Assembly: GCA_964632865.1 (NCBI GenBank)
Contig: CAZWDH010000066.1
Location: forward strand, 1-25,402
Origin: JAHDWY01 sp964632865
GTDB taxonomy: Bacteria > Hydrogenedentota > Hydrogenedentia > Hydrogenedentales > SLHB01
Direction: 5' to 3'
DNA length: 25,402 bases
The notes under the pieces are model-generated. The model did no database searches and was not told the DNA's origin. It worked only from the letters and a program-made list of their open reading frames with translations. This document shows positions 1-7,667 of the stretch, in pieces (positions within the stretch are counted from its first letter, which is position 1; every line of letters starts with the position of its first letter). Both the position numbers and the translations under genes were made by a program.

Positions 1-1257
1 CGACTACTGCTGATTGCCTATCAGGTCAGCCCGTATAAGGGATCTGAACCTTGGGTCGGGTGGGGGCGTGCCTGTCAAGCGGCCCGGTACTTTGAGACGT
101 GGGTCATATGTCACGCCTACTATTGCGAAAAGGAAATAGAGCGATACTATGCAGAACACGATCCCATCGAGGGACTTAATTTTGTGTTTTTGCACGGCAC
201 ACCGTTAGAGAACTTCTTCCTCAGGACGCCACTGCGTTTCTATGTATCGTACTATCTCTGGTTTCGACGAGCGTACAAACTAGCGGCTGATCTGCACCGC
301 CGGGAACCGTTTGATATCTTGCACCAAGTGAATTGGGCCACGTATCGCGAGCCTGGCTACCCGTGGAAGATGGACATTCCGTTTGTGTGGGGCCCGATAG
401 GCGGAATGGAAAACTTGCCGTGGAGGTTTATATCTTCGTTAGGAATCGCCGGGGCGTTGCGCGAATCGCTGCGCAATCTGACAAACAGCCTTCTTTTTCG
501 GTTCAGCCCTCGTGTTATCCGGGCAGCAAAACGGGCTTCGGCCATCCTCGTTTCCTATTCCGACGGAAAACGAAAGTTCGCGTCGGTCCACGGAATTGAG
601 TCAATGGTTCTGACAAATACCTGCATTGATTCGATTGGCGAATTCAAGGGGTCCAATCACGAGAACGATGGACCCCTCAAAATTATCTGGAGCGGCCGAT
701 GCCTAACCAGGAAGGCACTGCCACTGCTAATTCATGCACTTAAGGGTGCACCTGACAGTTTTCAATACGAATTGAGAATCCTTGGGGAAGGTCCGCTCAA
801 GAATCATTGGGTCCGGCTTTGTGCTAAAGCTGGCATTGCTGAACATTGCACATGGATGGGCTGGCTGAAGCGCGAAGACGCGATCGCGCAATTGGAATGG
901 GCGGATGTCTTTGTTTTTACTTCGTTACGGGATCAGCTGGGAACGGTAATCCTCGAAGCGCTTAGTCATGGGGTGCCGGTTGTCTGCATGGATCATTCAG
1001 CGTCAAGCGACATAATTGATGAGACGTGCGGCATTAAGCTTCCGGTGACTTCACCGCGGGAGTTTCAAAAGGATTTGCGCCATGCACTGATTTCGCTAGC
1101 GGCAGACCGCACGCTTCTTCATCGACTATCTGACGGAGCGAGACATCGAGCGCACCGTTACACTTGGTCGATGAGTGGACGTAAAATGGCGGAGGTATAT
1201 TCAAGTCTAGTGTCTGAGGGCTCTGGGGACGTGCGCCGCGGACAGCCTTCAGCGTAG
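1..1257 (+). CDS. Glycosyltransferase, GT4-type (5' end outside window)
   Basis: The frame is open from base 1, so the start codon lies to the left; the GTG at 184 is internal. The first residues contain SPYKGSEPWVGWGRA, the N-terminal signature of GT-B (GT4/GT1-like) enzymes, where a Gly-rich loop contacts the acceptor. The C-terminal half has the usual donor-binding fold: a strand-loop around LKIIWSGRCLTRKALPLLI, then GEGPLKNHW, then SLRDQLGTVILEALSHGVP. In that last motif the first Glu of the classical E-x7-E pair is replaced by Asp/Gln while the second Glu is kept. The likely role is transfer of a nucleotide-activated sugar to the lipid-linked repeat unit at the cytoplasmic membrane face. 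The coding sequence looks AT-richer than the genes after it (26 of 60 bases are G or C in 601-660). Sugar specificity cannot be read from the sequence. Confidence 0.88.
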   Translation, partial: RLLLIAYQVSPYKGSEPWVGWGRACQAARYFETWVICHAYYCEKEIERYYAEHDPIEGLNFVFLHGTPLENFFLRTPLRFYVSYYLWFRRAYKLAADLHRREPFDILHQVNWATYREPGYPWKMDIPFVWGPIGGMENLPWRFISSLGIAGALRESLRNLTNSLLFRFSPRVIRAAKRASAILVSYSDGKRKFASVHGIESMVLTNTCIDSIGEFKGSNHENDGPLKIIWSGRCLTRKALPLLIHALKGAPDSFQYELRILGEGPLKNHWVRLCAKAGIAEHCTWMGWLKREDAIAQLEWADVFVFTSLRDQLGTVILEALSHGVPVVCMDHSASSDIIDETCGIKLPVTSPREFQKDLRHALISLAADRTLLHRLSDGARHRAHRYTWSMSGRKMAEVYSSLVSEGSGDVRRGQPSA

Positions 1258-1556
1258 AGTCGCAATTGGCCGTGACCTACATGCACGAAGTCAGCGAAAA
1301 CCGAGGGTGGGGGTCGTGCACATTGTCAAATCTTGTCGCCAGGTGTAGACTCGCTCCGGGATTGGTAGCGGGCACGTTGCTCAGTGAAAGCGTAGCGAGG
1401 AAAAGGTGGCTAGCATGATCCGCCCAACAAACTTCAATACGCTCACCATCGTCTCTTGTAACCTACCATCCGGTTAAAGCCATTGGGCAATTCTTTGAAG
1501 AATCTCTGAGAGTAAACTGCTGTATCAAAAGGCAAACCATTGCAGAGAAGAGTTGA
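1258..1556. other. Intergenic gap with no recognised gene
   Basis: These 299 bases separate the first glycosyltransferase from the packed + strand run. I found no convincing coding frame or RNA gene. Small symmetric elements are present: TGCACGA near 1283 is matched by TCGTGCA near 1317, and a 12-base imperfect dyad, TTCTTTGAAGAA, lies at 1491-1502. Neither has the stem plus T-run of an intrinsic terminator. A promoter for the downstream genes probably lies here, but I could not identify one confidently. Confidence 0.4.
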
Positions 1557-2282
1557 TTGACGTTGGTCAATACCTTGGCAATCGCAATAGTTCTCAACGC
1601 CATGGCCGCGTTTGAAAACGGCCATTGGAGACCCGGCCCAGGGGATCCAACGGTATTGGGCTGGACGACCACTGGCGGCTATCTGTTGTCGGGGGTGCTC
1701 TGCAGTTGGGTGGCCCTGCGCTCGGGCACGTGCAGCGCAAACAGAGAGTCTCGCAACAAGATCTTTTGGTTTGTGGTCAGTGCCATCATGCTTGTGCTGG
1801 CAGTCAACAAACAGCTTGACCTGCAAATGTGGTTTTGGCAAACCGGCAGGAACTACGCCAAGTCACACAATTTGTACGATCAGCGCAAGGTTCTACAGAT
1901 TGGATCGATGGCGGTCATCTCCTTGGGAGCTTGCGCTATCTTCTGGTACTTCCGGCGATTGACCCGCGGCTCCTACCCTGAGTACGCGCTCGCTCTGTTC
2001 GGGGTCCTCTTCACACTCTGCTTTGTAATCATACGCGCCGGTTCTCTGCATCACGTTGACTTAATACTCGGGTGGCATTGGGGTATGGTAAAGATCAATT
2101 GGATTCTGGAAAACGGCGGCATCTTGATGGTTGGTGTGGCGGCCGCACGGACGCTACGACGACTGGGGCCGCGCCATTTCGTGCAATTTGGAGATCAATC
2201 CCGGCTCGACGGCTCACGGGAGAAGGAAGTGATTGCGCCTCCGATGAGTGAATTTCGCAAGAATGAACATCCCAAGAACTAA
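1557..2282 (+). CDS. Multi-pass membrane protein of unknown function
   Basis: The protein has 241 residues and about six hydrophobic segments (roughly 3-18, 40-54, 69-83, 113-131, 142-160 and 183-197). An in-frame stop lies directly before the TTG at 1557. That TTG is preceded by the purine-rich AGAGAAGAG, so it is a plausible start; the next option is ATG 1602. I do not recognise a named family. Visible motifs are NKQLDLQ (84-90), HHVDLILG (165-172) and NWILENGGI (181-189), conserved-looking polar residues at or beside membrane segments. The last ~40 residues are charged and probably cytoplasmic. Its 3' end overlaps the nucleotidyltransferase-like gene, so the two are likely translationally coupled. 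A role in polysaccharide assembly is inferred from position only. Confidence 0.72.
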   Translation: MTLVNTLAIAIVLNAMAAFENGHWRPGPGDPTVLGWTTTGGYLLSGVLCSWVALRSGTCSANRESRNKIFWFVVSAIMLVLAVNKQLDLQMWFWQTGRNYAKSHNLYDQRKVLQIGSMAVISLGACAIFWYFRRLTRGSYPEYALALFGVLFTLCFVIIRAGSLHHVDLILGWHWGMVKINWILENGGILMVGVAAARTLRRLGPRHFVQFGDQSRLDGSREKEVIAPPMSEFRKNEHPKN

Positions 2283-3615
2283 AAGCGGCAATCTACGCGC
2301 GGCAAATGACGAGAGCGTGGAGCAACCGTACGGCCGATTTACGGTGCGAGGCTCGTCCGAGGTCGAGGGGTTGCTGACGACCCTCGTAAATGAGGCGGCG
2401 CGCGCGGCCGAAACCGCGCTGGATTCCCGCGAATACCGCGCGCTGGTGGTGCTCGGCGGCTACGGCCGTGGCGAAGGCGGCGTCGAAATCGTCGATGGCC
2501 AAGAGCGCCCGCACAACAACCTCGACTTCATGCTGATCGCGGAGACTGGAAACCCGAAGCGGCTGCAAGAACTCCGCCAGCGCCTTGTTGGTCTTTTTGC
2601 CCCCATCATGGAAAAGTACGATATCGAAATTGACCTCAGCGTCGTCAGCGTCTGGAAACTGCGTTTTTCACCCTCACTCATCATTTGGTATGACATGCGC
2701 TTCGGACACAAGACGATTCTGGGGGATCCGGATTTCGTACCTTCCCTCAAGCACTTTCGCCTTGAGACAATTCCCGCGCGGGACGTCCTTCGCTTATTGG
2801 TCAACCGTGGCACGCAAATGGTCCTCAACGAGCTACTGATCGGTGAACCGCAAGGAGAGCAAATTCACCGTCGACGCATCGTGCGCAATGCCATGAAGGC
2901 AATCATCGGATACGGCGATGCGCTGCTTTACTTTCTCGACGCCTATGACTGGAGCTATGTGGAGCGAAAGCGCAGGATGAGCGAGCGCTCCGATGTGGAT
3001 CCGGAATTTCGCGCGCTCTATGACGAAGCGGCCGAGTTCAGATTTCAACCGGACTACGATCGCTACGAACGGTGCGATTTAGAGGAATGGATTCTCGAAC
3101 TCACTTCGAGGCTCGAGAAGATTCACCTATTCTGCGAAGAGACACGATTAGGCGTACGAGGCCTTTCTTGGGATGAGTATCCGGAACGAGCGCTTTCACA
3201 CGCATTGTTCGACGAAGCGGGGTCGGCGCGCGCTTGGGCGCGAAAAACGTACCATACGCTTCACGCCGTACCATGCCCCGACGGTTTGACGCTACGCGCC
3301 AGGATGGGATTCCGCACTCTAGGTCCCCGGGGCCTCTACCCTATTGTATTCCCTGCGCTCGCCTATGATCTGCGCGACTCAACTCTGAACACCTTTGCGG
3401 CCAAAGCGCTCAATGTGCCCGGGGATGATCGCCCAGCCCTGCGAGAAGCCTACTTGCGTTTGTGGGGATGGCAGGGTGATATCAATTATGGTTCGTCGCT
3501 TCGGAAGTGGGGTCCAAGCTCGCAAGAACCAGAGGACTCCCGAACCGGAGCGGATGATACAGCCGCACATACGACGAGCGGGGAACGAGATGGACACGTC
3601 CAGAAAGAGCGTTGA
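2248..3615 (+). CDS. Nucleotidyltransferase-fold protein (pol-beta superfamily, GlnD/MNT-like motif)
   Basis: The protein has 455 residues from GTG 2248; ATG 2263 is an alternative start and both overlap the preceding gene. The motif GGYGRGEGG at residues 70-78 is the Gly-rich loop of the nucleotidyltransferase superfamily, as in GlnD and aminoglycoside/MNT-type enzymes. The metal-binding strand follows as NNLDFMLI (90-97) and a third acidic strand as IEIDLSVV (126-133). Family members usually read D-x-D at the first pair; here the first position is Asn91 and only Asp93 is acidic, so one metal ligand may be missing. The remaining ~320 residues are mainly helical with no domain I recognise. 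It may transfer a nucleotidyl group or be a catalytically impaired regulator. The gene lies in an overlapping run with a membrane protein upstream and a glycosyltransferase downstream, which suggests a role in the pathway but not which one. Confidence 0.8.
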   Translation: MNFARMNIPRTKSGNLRAANDESVEQPYGRFTVRGSSEVEGLLTTLVNEAARAAETALDSREYRALVVLGGYGRGEGGVEIVDGQERPHNNLDFMLIAETGNPKRLQELRQRLVGLFAPIMEKYDIEIDLSVVSVWKLRFSPSLIIWYDMRFGHKTILGDPDFVPSLKHFRLETIPARDVLRLLVNRGTQMVLNELLIGEPQGEQIHRRRIVRNAMKAIIGYGDALLYFLDAYDWSYVERKRRMSERSDVDPEFRALYDEAAEFRFQPDYDRYERCDLEEWILELTSRLEKIHLFCEETRLGVRGLSWDEYPERALSHALFDEAGSARAWARKTYHTLHAVPCPDGLTLRARMGFRTLGPRGLYPIVFPALAYDLRDSTLNTFAAKALNVPGDDRPALREAYLRLWGWQGDINYGSSLRKWGPSSQEPEDSRTGADDTAAHTTSGERDGHVQKER

Positions 3616-4531
3616 TTCGGGCCCTATCCGCCGGCCACCCGCTGAAAGCACCCTCCAATCACCGGATGTCGCCATCGTCATGCGTTCGAAGAATGAACAG
3701 CCTCATACCGAACGCACCCTGGCTGGCTTGTCGGCTCAGCGGTACCGGAATTTCGCCGTGCATGTGGTCGACTCCGGGTCAACGGATAACACGATCGAAG
3801 TGTTGAAACAGTACCCGGAACTTGTCGGGAGCCTTGTCGAGATCGCCCCCGACGAGTATATTCCCGGCCGGGTTCTGAATCGGATGATCGGGCAGACGAA
3901 AGAACCCATTGTCGTGCTCTTGAACGCGGATTGTGTTCCCACTGACGCGTCCTGGTTAGAGGAGTTGCTGCGGCCGATACTGGAAGACACTGCCGACGCC
4001 GTAAGCGCCCGGCAAGTGGCGCGCCCCGACGCACGCTTCATTGTGAAACGTGACCTTGATCGCGCTTACGGGAGCACTGATCCGAGAGGGAAGTCGGCTC
4101 CTTTTTTTTCGGCCGCCGCCTGCGCCTTTAAGCGGACCTTGTGGGAGGAAGAGAAGTTTCCGGAGGAGGGTTGGGGCGAGGACTTTGTTTGGGCCGTTCG
4201 GTGCAAGCAGCGGGGAGCCCGATTCGTTATCTCAACTAAGGCTGTCGTTGAGCATTCGCATAACTATACGTTGAAAACGCTCTTTCGCCGGGAGTTCGGC
4301 CACGGAATGGTGTACTATCAGGTGTTGAAGGCCAAGCCGTCCTTGTCCTGGCAGGTACTGGCCTCCCTGAAACATATTGTTCGTGACGGACTGGACGCGG
4401 TGATAGAAGGCGAGGTTCGAACCATCCCGTACAATTTCCTCTACCGGCTTACATTCGACTGGGCACAGTACCGCGGGCGGCGCGCGGGTTACCGGGAAGA
4501 AGGATTTCCCAATGTGTTCTTTCGCGAGTAG
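3590..4531 (+). CDS. Family 2-like glycosyltransferase (GT-A fold)
   Basis: The protein has 313 residues from ATG 3590, which is preceded by a purine-rich GGGGAACGAG. The frame stays open further upstream, but that part lies inside the previous gene and does not look like protein. The gene overlaps its neighbour by 26 bases. GT-A features in order are VAIVMRSKNE (27-36), VVDSGSTDNT (59-68), the metal/nucleotide site LLNADCVP (110-117, Asn-Ala-Asp in place of D-x-D) and the acceptor-side GWGEDFVWAVR near residue 203, whose ED pair is the usual catalytic-base region. No transmembrane segment is obvious, so it probably acts as a soluble or peripheral enzyme at the inner face of the membrane, adding one sugar to the lipid-linked oligosaccharide. 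Donor and acceptor are unknown. Confidence 0.9.
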   Translation: MDTSRKSVDSGPIRRPPAESTLQSPDVAIVMRSKNEQPHTERTLAGLSAQRYRNFAVHVVDSGSTDNTIEVLKQYPELVGSLVEIAPDEYIPGRVLNRMIGQTKEPIVVLLNADCVPTDASWLEELLRPILEDTADAVSARQVARPDARFIVKRDLDRAYGSTDPRGKSAPFFSAAACAFKRTLWEEEKFPEEGWGEDFVWAVRCKQRGARFVISTKAVVEHSHNYTLKTLFRREFGHGMVYYQVLKAKPSLSWQVLASLKHIVRDGLDAVIEGEVRTIPYNFLYRLTFDWAQYRGRRAGYREEGFPNVFFRE

Positions 4532-4624
4532 TGGCTGTGCGTTAACAAACCGCAGTGCATGCCAGTCACGAAACGAGCAACTGATGCGTTTGGCCTGTCA
4601 AGCGATTCCCATGCGAGGGTGACC

Positions 4625-5815
4625 GTGAAAATCCTGTTTGCCAACAACATGCGCGGTTACTACGGGGGGCTGGAACAGGTCATCCTGAGTTACACGAGAG
4701 GACTTACTCGCCGGGGACATGAATGCTATCTCGCATACGGCACGGACTCTCGCGACCCGGAATCCTTCTCAACGCCGTTTGGTGATACCTACCAATGCTC
4801 CGAATTCGGAGTACAGAACTCGAATCCTTCGCATGGACTTCGGTTTGACGACATTTTGAATCGCGTCGAGCCGGACGTGGTGTTCGTTTTCAAGGTAACG
4901 CAACTCCCAGAAGGGTTCGAACACCACGATGGGTTTCGCAAGGTGCGCATGGTACTCGATCACGATCTCTGGTGCCCGACCGGGCTCGGGTATTACCGGC
5001 ACAACCGAAGAATCTGCCAGCATCCGGCTGATTGGCGCTGCTATCTGGACCTCGGCTTTCTCGAACGGGTGAATGAAGGCCGCATCCCCATGAGAATCGC
5101 CAGCATCAGACGCAAGATGCATGAGATGCGCCGAAGTCATCATTTCGACGCCGTGCTCGCGGTGAGCAACTACGTTCGCGATCAACTGGTCATGAGCGGG
5201 TTTCCTCCGGAACGGACACACGTGTGTCATAACGTGCTTGAAGACGCGGACGTAGAAACGACCCCAATCCCAGAGACGCCCAATGTGCTTTACGTGGGAT
5301 CGCTGATTCGCAGCAAGGGCGTTGATCTTCTACTTCAGGCGTTGGGCCGGCTCAAATGCCCTTTTCATCTGGACATCGTGGGGTCAGGAAAATCGGAGCC
5401 GCAACTTCGACTTCTCACAATGAAATTGGGACTTCAAGACCGGGTGAACTTCACCGGTTGGGTGGATCATGAGAAGATTGCCGAGTACTACCGGGCTGCC
5501 AAAGTTGTCGCGATTCCCTCCTGCTGGCCCGAGCCCTGTACGCTGGTGGGCCAGGAGGCCATGCGGCACGCCCGGCCTGTGGTTGCCTTTGACGTCGGGG
5601 GCAACGCGGATTGGCTGGACCATGAAGAGACTGGAATCCTGGTTCCGGAGCATGACGTGGCTGGCTATGCGGCCGCCCTGGAGCGAACCCTCTCGGACAC
5701 GGACTTCGCCGGGAAGTTGGGATTGACAGGTGCGGCGCGCGTGCGGGAGCGTTTTTCTTTTGAACGATATCTCGACCTGGTTGAGGGGTACTTGAGCGGA
5801 GAATTGACGTATTGA
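4625..5815 (+). CDS. Glycosyltransferase, GT4-type
   Basis: The protein has 396 residues from GTG 4625, which has GAGG six bases upstream and gives a natural GT4 N-terminus (MKILFANNMRGYYGGLEQV). An ATG at 4559 in the same frame would add 22 residues but has no visible ribosome site. The N-terminal domain carries the Gly-Gly acceptor loop YYGGLEQV. The C-terminal donor domain shows VLYVGSLIRSKGVDLLLQA, then VNFTGWVDHEKIAEYY and PSCWPEPCTLVGQEAM, with E-x7-E spacing between EPCTLVGQE residues. Unusual for the family is a Cys/Trp/His-rich middle (DHDLWCPTGLGYYRHNRR, then CQHPADWRC), which could bind a metal or shape the acceptor site. The TGA stop overlaps the TTG start of the next gene, so the pair is coupled. 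Confidence 0.92.
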   Translation: MKILFANNMRGYYGGLEQVILSYTRGLTRRGHECYLAYGTDSRDPESFSTPFGDTYQCSEFGVQNSNPSHGLRFDDILNRVEPDVVFVFKVTQLPEGFEHHDGFRKVRMVLDHDLWCPTGLGYYRHNRRICQHPADWRCYLDLGFLERVNEGRIPMRIASIRRKMHEMRRSHHFDAVLAVSNYVRDQLVMSGFPPERTHVCHNVLEDADVETTPIPETPNVLYVGSLIRSKGVDLLLQALGRLKCPFHLDIVGSGKSEPQLRLLTMKLGLQDRVNFTGWVDHEKIAEYYRAAKVVAIPSCWPEPCTLVGQEAMRHARPVVAFDVGGNADWLDHEETGILVPEHDVAGYAAALERTLSDTDFAGKLGLTGAARVRERFSFERYLDLVEGYLSGELTY

Positions 5816-6957
5816 AAGTGGCCGTTCTTACATTTGCATGCGATGCGGGTCGGTCGGGGATTGGTCAGTACGTGATTCACCTGTTGCGCGAGTTTTCCCA
5901 GTGCCGGTCCGGCCTGGAACTGGAAGTAATCGGGCTGCCAGACGAGCTGGACCTGTTTCTACCAGACGGACACCCCTTCTCCGTATACCGCGTCAGTAGC
6001 CGTTGGAAGAGCCCGATTCTGAATATCCTTTGGCAAAATATCATCCTGCCGCTCGTTTGCCGCACCCGCGGCTACGATGTCGTCTTCCTTCCGGCCGCAA
6101 ACCGCCGGCTGCCGGTATGGCTCCCATGCCGTTCCGTGGGCACGGTTCACGACTTTTCGAGCATGCACATCCACGGGAAATACGATCCCTTGCGGGATGT
6201 CTATATCAAGCGGGTGCTGCCCTTTCTCGTTCGGCAATTGACACATGTCATCGCGGTCAGCGAGTGCACGAAGGTAGACATCGTAAAGTTCGCGCGCGTC
6301 GAGGACGAGCGGATCGCCGTCATTCCCCACGGAGTAGATTTCGACGTATACGCGCCCCGGAACAAGCCCGCGTCGCAGTCGAGCGTATGTGACCGGTACT
6401 CGATTCGCGCACCCTACGTCCTCTACATCTCCCGAATCGAGCATCCCGGGAAGAACCATGTGCGGCTGATTCGGGCGTTTGCGGAAGTAAAAGCCAAGAC
6501 GAATCTGCCTCACCAACTCGTACTGGCGGGGAGCGACTGGAATCGTGCGGACGAGGTACATCGCGTTGCAGACGCATCGGGTCTTGGAGATGAAATCCTC
6601 TTCACCGGCTACGTGGACGGGGTCGATCTTCCGGACTTGTACTGCGGCGCCGACCTCTTCGTGTTTCCCTCGCTTTTCGAGGGCTTCGGCATGCCCATAC
6701 TGGAGGCCATGGCATGCGGGGTGCCGGTGGCCTGTTCAGACATCTCTTCCCTCCCGGAGGTCGCGGGCGATGCCGCCGTGTATTTCGATCCCTCCGACGA
6801 ATCCTCGATCGCGAACGTGCTCAAAGACATGTTAACCCGCCCGGACGTACGAAATCGGTATGCTGAAGCGGGGAAGCAGCGCGCGGCCGGCTTCAGTTGG
6901 TCCGCGGCCGGGGAAAGCACGTTACGGGCCATCACGGCAGTCTCCAGCGTGCCGTGA
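5812..6957 (+). CDS. Glycosyltransferase, GT4-type (mannosyltransferase-like pattern)
   Basis: The protein has 381 residues. The start is TTG 5812, overlapping the previous stop by four bases with GGAG about ten bases upstream; GTG 5818 is an alternative. The GT-B layout is clear: an N-terminal loop GRSGIGQYVIHLL (13-25), a middle HDFSSMHIHGKYDP, HVIAVSECTKVDIVKF (145-160), IPHGVDFDVY (171-180), then donor-domain motifs SRIEHPGKNHVRLIRAF (207-223), LFTGYVDG (263-270) and the E-x7-E element EGFGMPILEAMACGVPV (290-306) with Glu290 and Glu298. The HPGKN arrangement and the SxSLPEVAGDA-like ending are common in mannosyl- or rhamnosyl-adding enzymes of O-antigen and EPS clusters, but specificity is only a guess. 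It is the last + strand gene and ends 6 bases from the end of the opposing methyltransferase gene. Confidence 0.93.
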   Translation: MKVAVLTFACDAGRSGIGQYVIHLLREFSQCRSGLELEVIGLPDELDLFLPDGHPFSVYRVSSRWKSPILNILWQNIILPLVCRTRGYDVVFLPAANRRLPVWLPCRSVGTVHDFSSMHIHGKYDPLRDVYIKRVLPFLVRQLTHVIAVSECTKVDIVKFARVEDERIAVIPHGVDFDVYAPRNKPASQSSVCDRYSIRAPYVLYISRIEHPGKNHVRLIRAFAEVKAKTNLPHQLVLAGSDWNRADEVHRVADASGLGDEILFTGYVDGVDLPDLYCGADLFVFPSLFEGFGMPILEAMACGVPVACSDISSLPEVAGDAAVYFDPSDESSIANVLKDMLTRPDVRNRYAEAGKQRAAGFSWSAAGESTLRAITAVSSVP

Positions 6958-6963
6958 TGCGTA

Positions 6964-7587
6964 TCAGGCCATATCCTTGACCGCGATAATCTGATTTCCC
7001 AGCGACGGAATGATCGTGGGAAGCCCGTGAAGCGCGGACTCAAAGGGAAGGTGCAATCGCCTGATTCCACGGACCAACGGGTTTCGCCAGTTGCCCCACC
7101 CCGCCCCCATGACCCGGTAACCGCGGTCGCGGAACCATGACCGGGAAACGTAGCTCAAGTGGGCTTCGAACTTGTTGTATCCGAGAAAAGTTTCATGGCC
7201 GTCACGGTAGGCAGGCATGTTCGGCGTCGTAAAAATGATCCGCTTTCGGGCCACACTTTCGAGTAATTCCACCACCTCGTTCACCTGGTTCTCCGGAAGG
7301 TGCTCAATAAGCTCGCAGGCCAGGACCGTGTCCCATTGGCCTTCAAGAGGTGACGGAAGGATTTGCTGCCAGACGTTCGCGTAGCATTGGTGGCGCTTGC
7401 AGAATTCCACATTCTCCTCGAACGCGTCCAACCCGTCAATCCGCGGAGGAACCGCCATCCCTCCCTCATGGTGATTGAAGTAGATCAGATTGCCCCACCG
7501 CCCATACCCGCAGGCCACGTCCAGAACGGACTCACCCGTTATCAGGGGGAGAACGTATGGGTCAAGAAAGCTGGGTGAACTGCTCAT
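6964..7587 (-). CDS. Class I SAM-dependent methyltransferase
   Basis: The protein has 207 residues. ATG 7587 is preceded by AGAGGAAACGGC, giving a good ribosome site. Motif I is VLDVACGYG (21-29), which binds S-adenosylmethionine. The acidic end of the second strand is IDGLDAF (50-56) and motif IV is DTVLACELIEHL (86-97). The IEHL ending and the following FTTPNMP strand are typical of small-molecule O- or N-methyltransferases of the UbiE/type-11 kind. No transmembrane segment or signal peptide is visible. It is the last gene of the - strand run, 80 bases after the GT4 gene, and faces the + strand genes with almost no gap. The likely substrate is a sugar residue or nucleotide sugar of the repeat unit, inferred from context. 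Confidence 0.9.
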   Translation of the reverse strand: MSSSPSFLDPYVLPLITGESVLDVACGYGRWGNLIYFNHHEGGMAVPPRIDGLDAFEENVEFCKRHQCYANVWQQILPSPLEGQWDTVLACELIEHLPENQVNEVVELLESVARKRIIFTTPNMPAYRDGHETFLGYNKFEAHLSYVSRSWFRDRGYRVMGAGWGNWRNPLVRGIRRLHLPFESALHGLPTIIPSLGNQIIAVKDMA

Positions 7588-7667
7588 GCCGTTTCCTCTT
7601 TCCTTTACTCGCGCCTGCGTGAGCGCGGCCGATGCCCGCGTAATACCGCGATTCTCCCCTGCCCCGC

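Noticed and set aside
1283..1324. TGCACGA...TCGTGCA inverted repeat as a terminator of the first gene
   Set aside because: The arms are only 7 bp with a loop of about 27 bases and no T-run; too weak to call.
3395..3589. Upstream extension of the GT2-like gene
   Set aside because: It lies within the nucleotidyltransferase-like gene and reads as Cys/Arg-rich noise; ATG 3590 has a purine-rich site and begins the family-like sequence.
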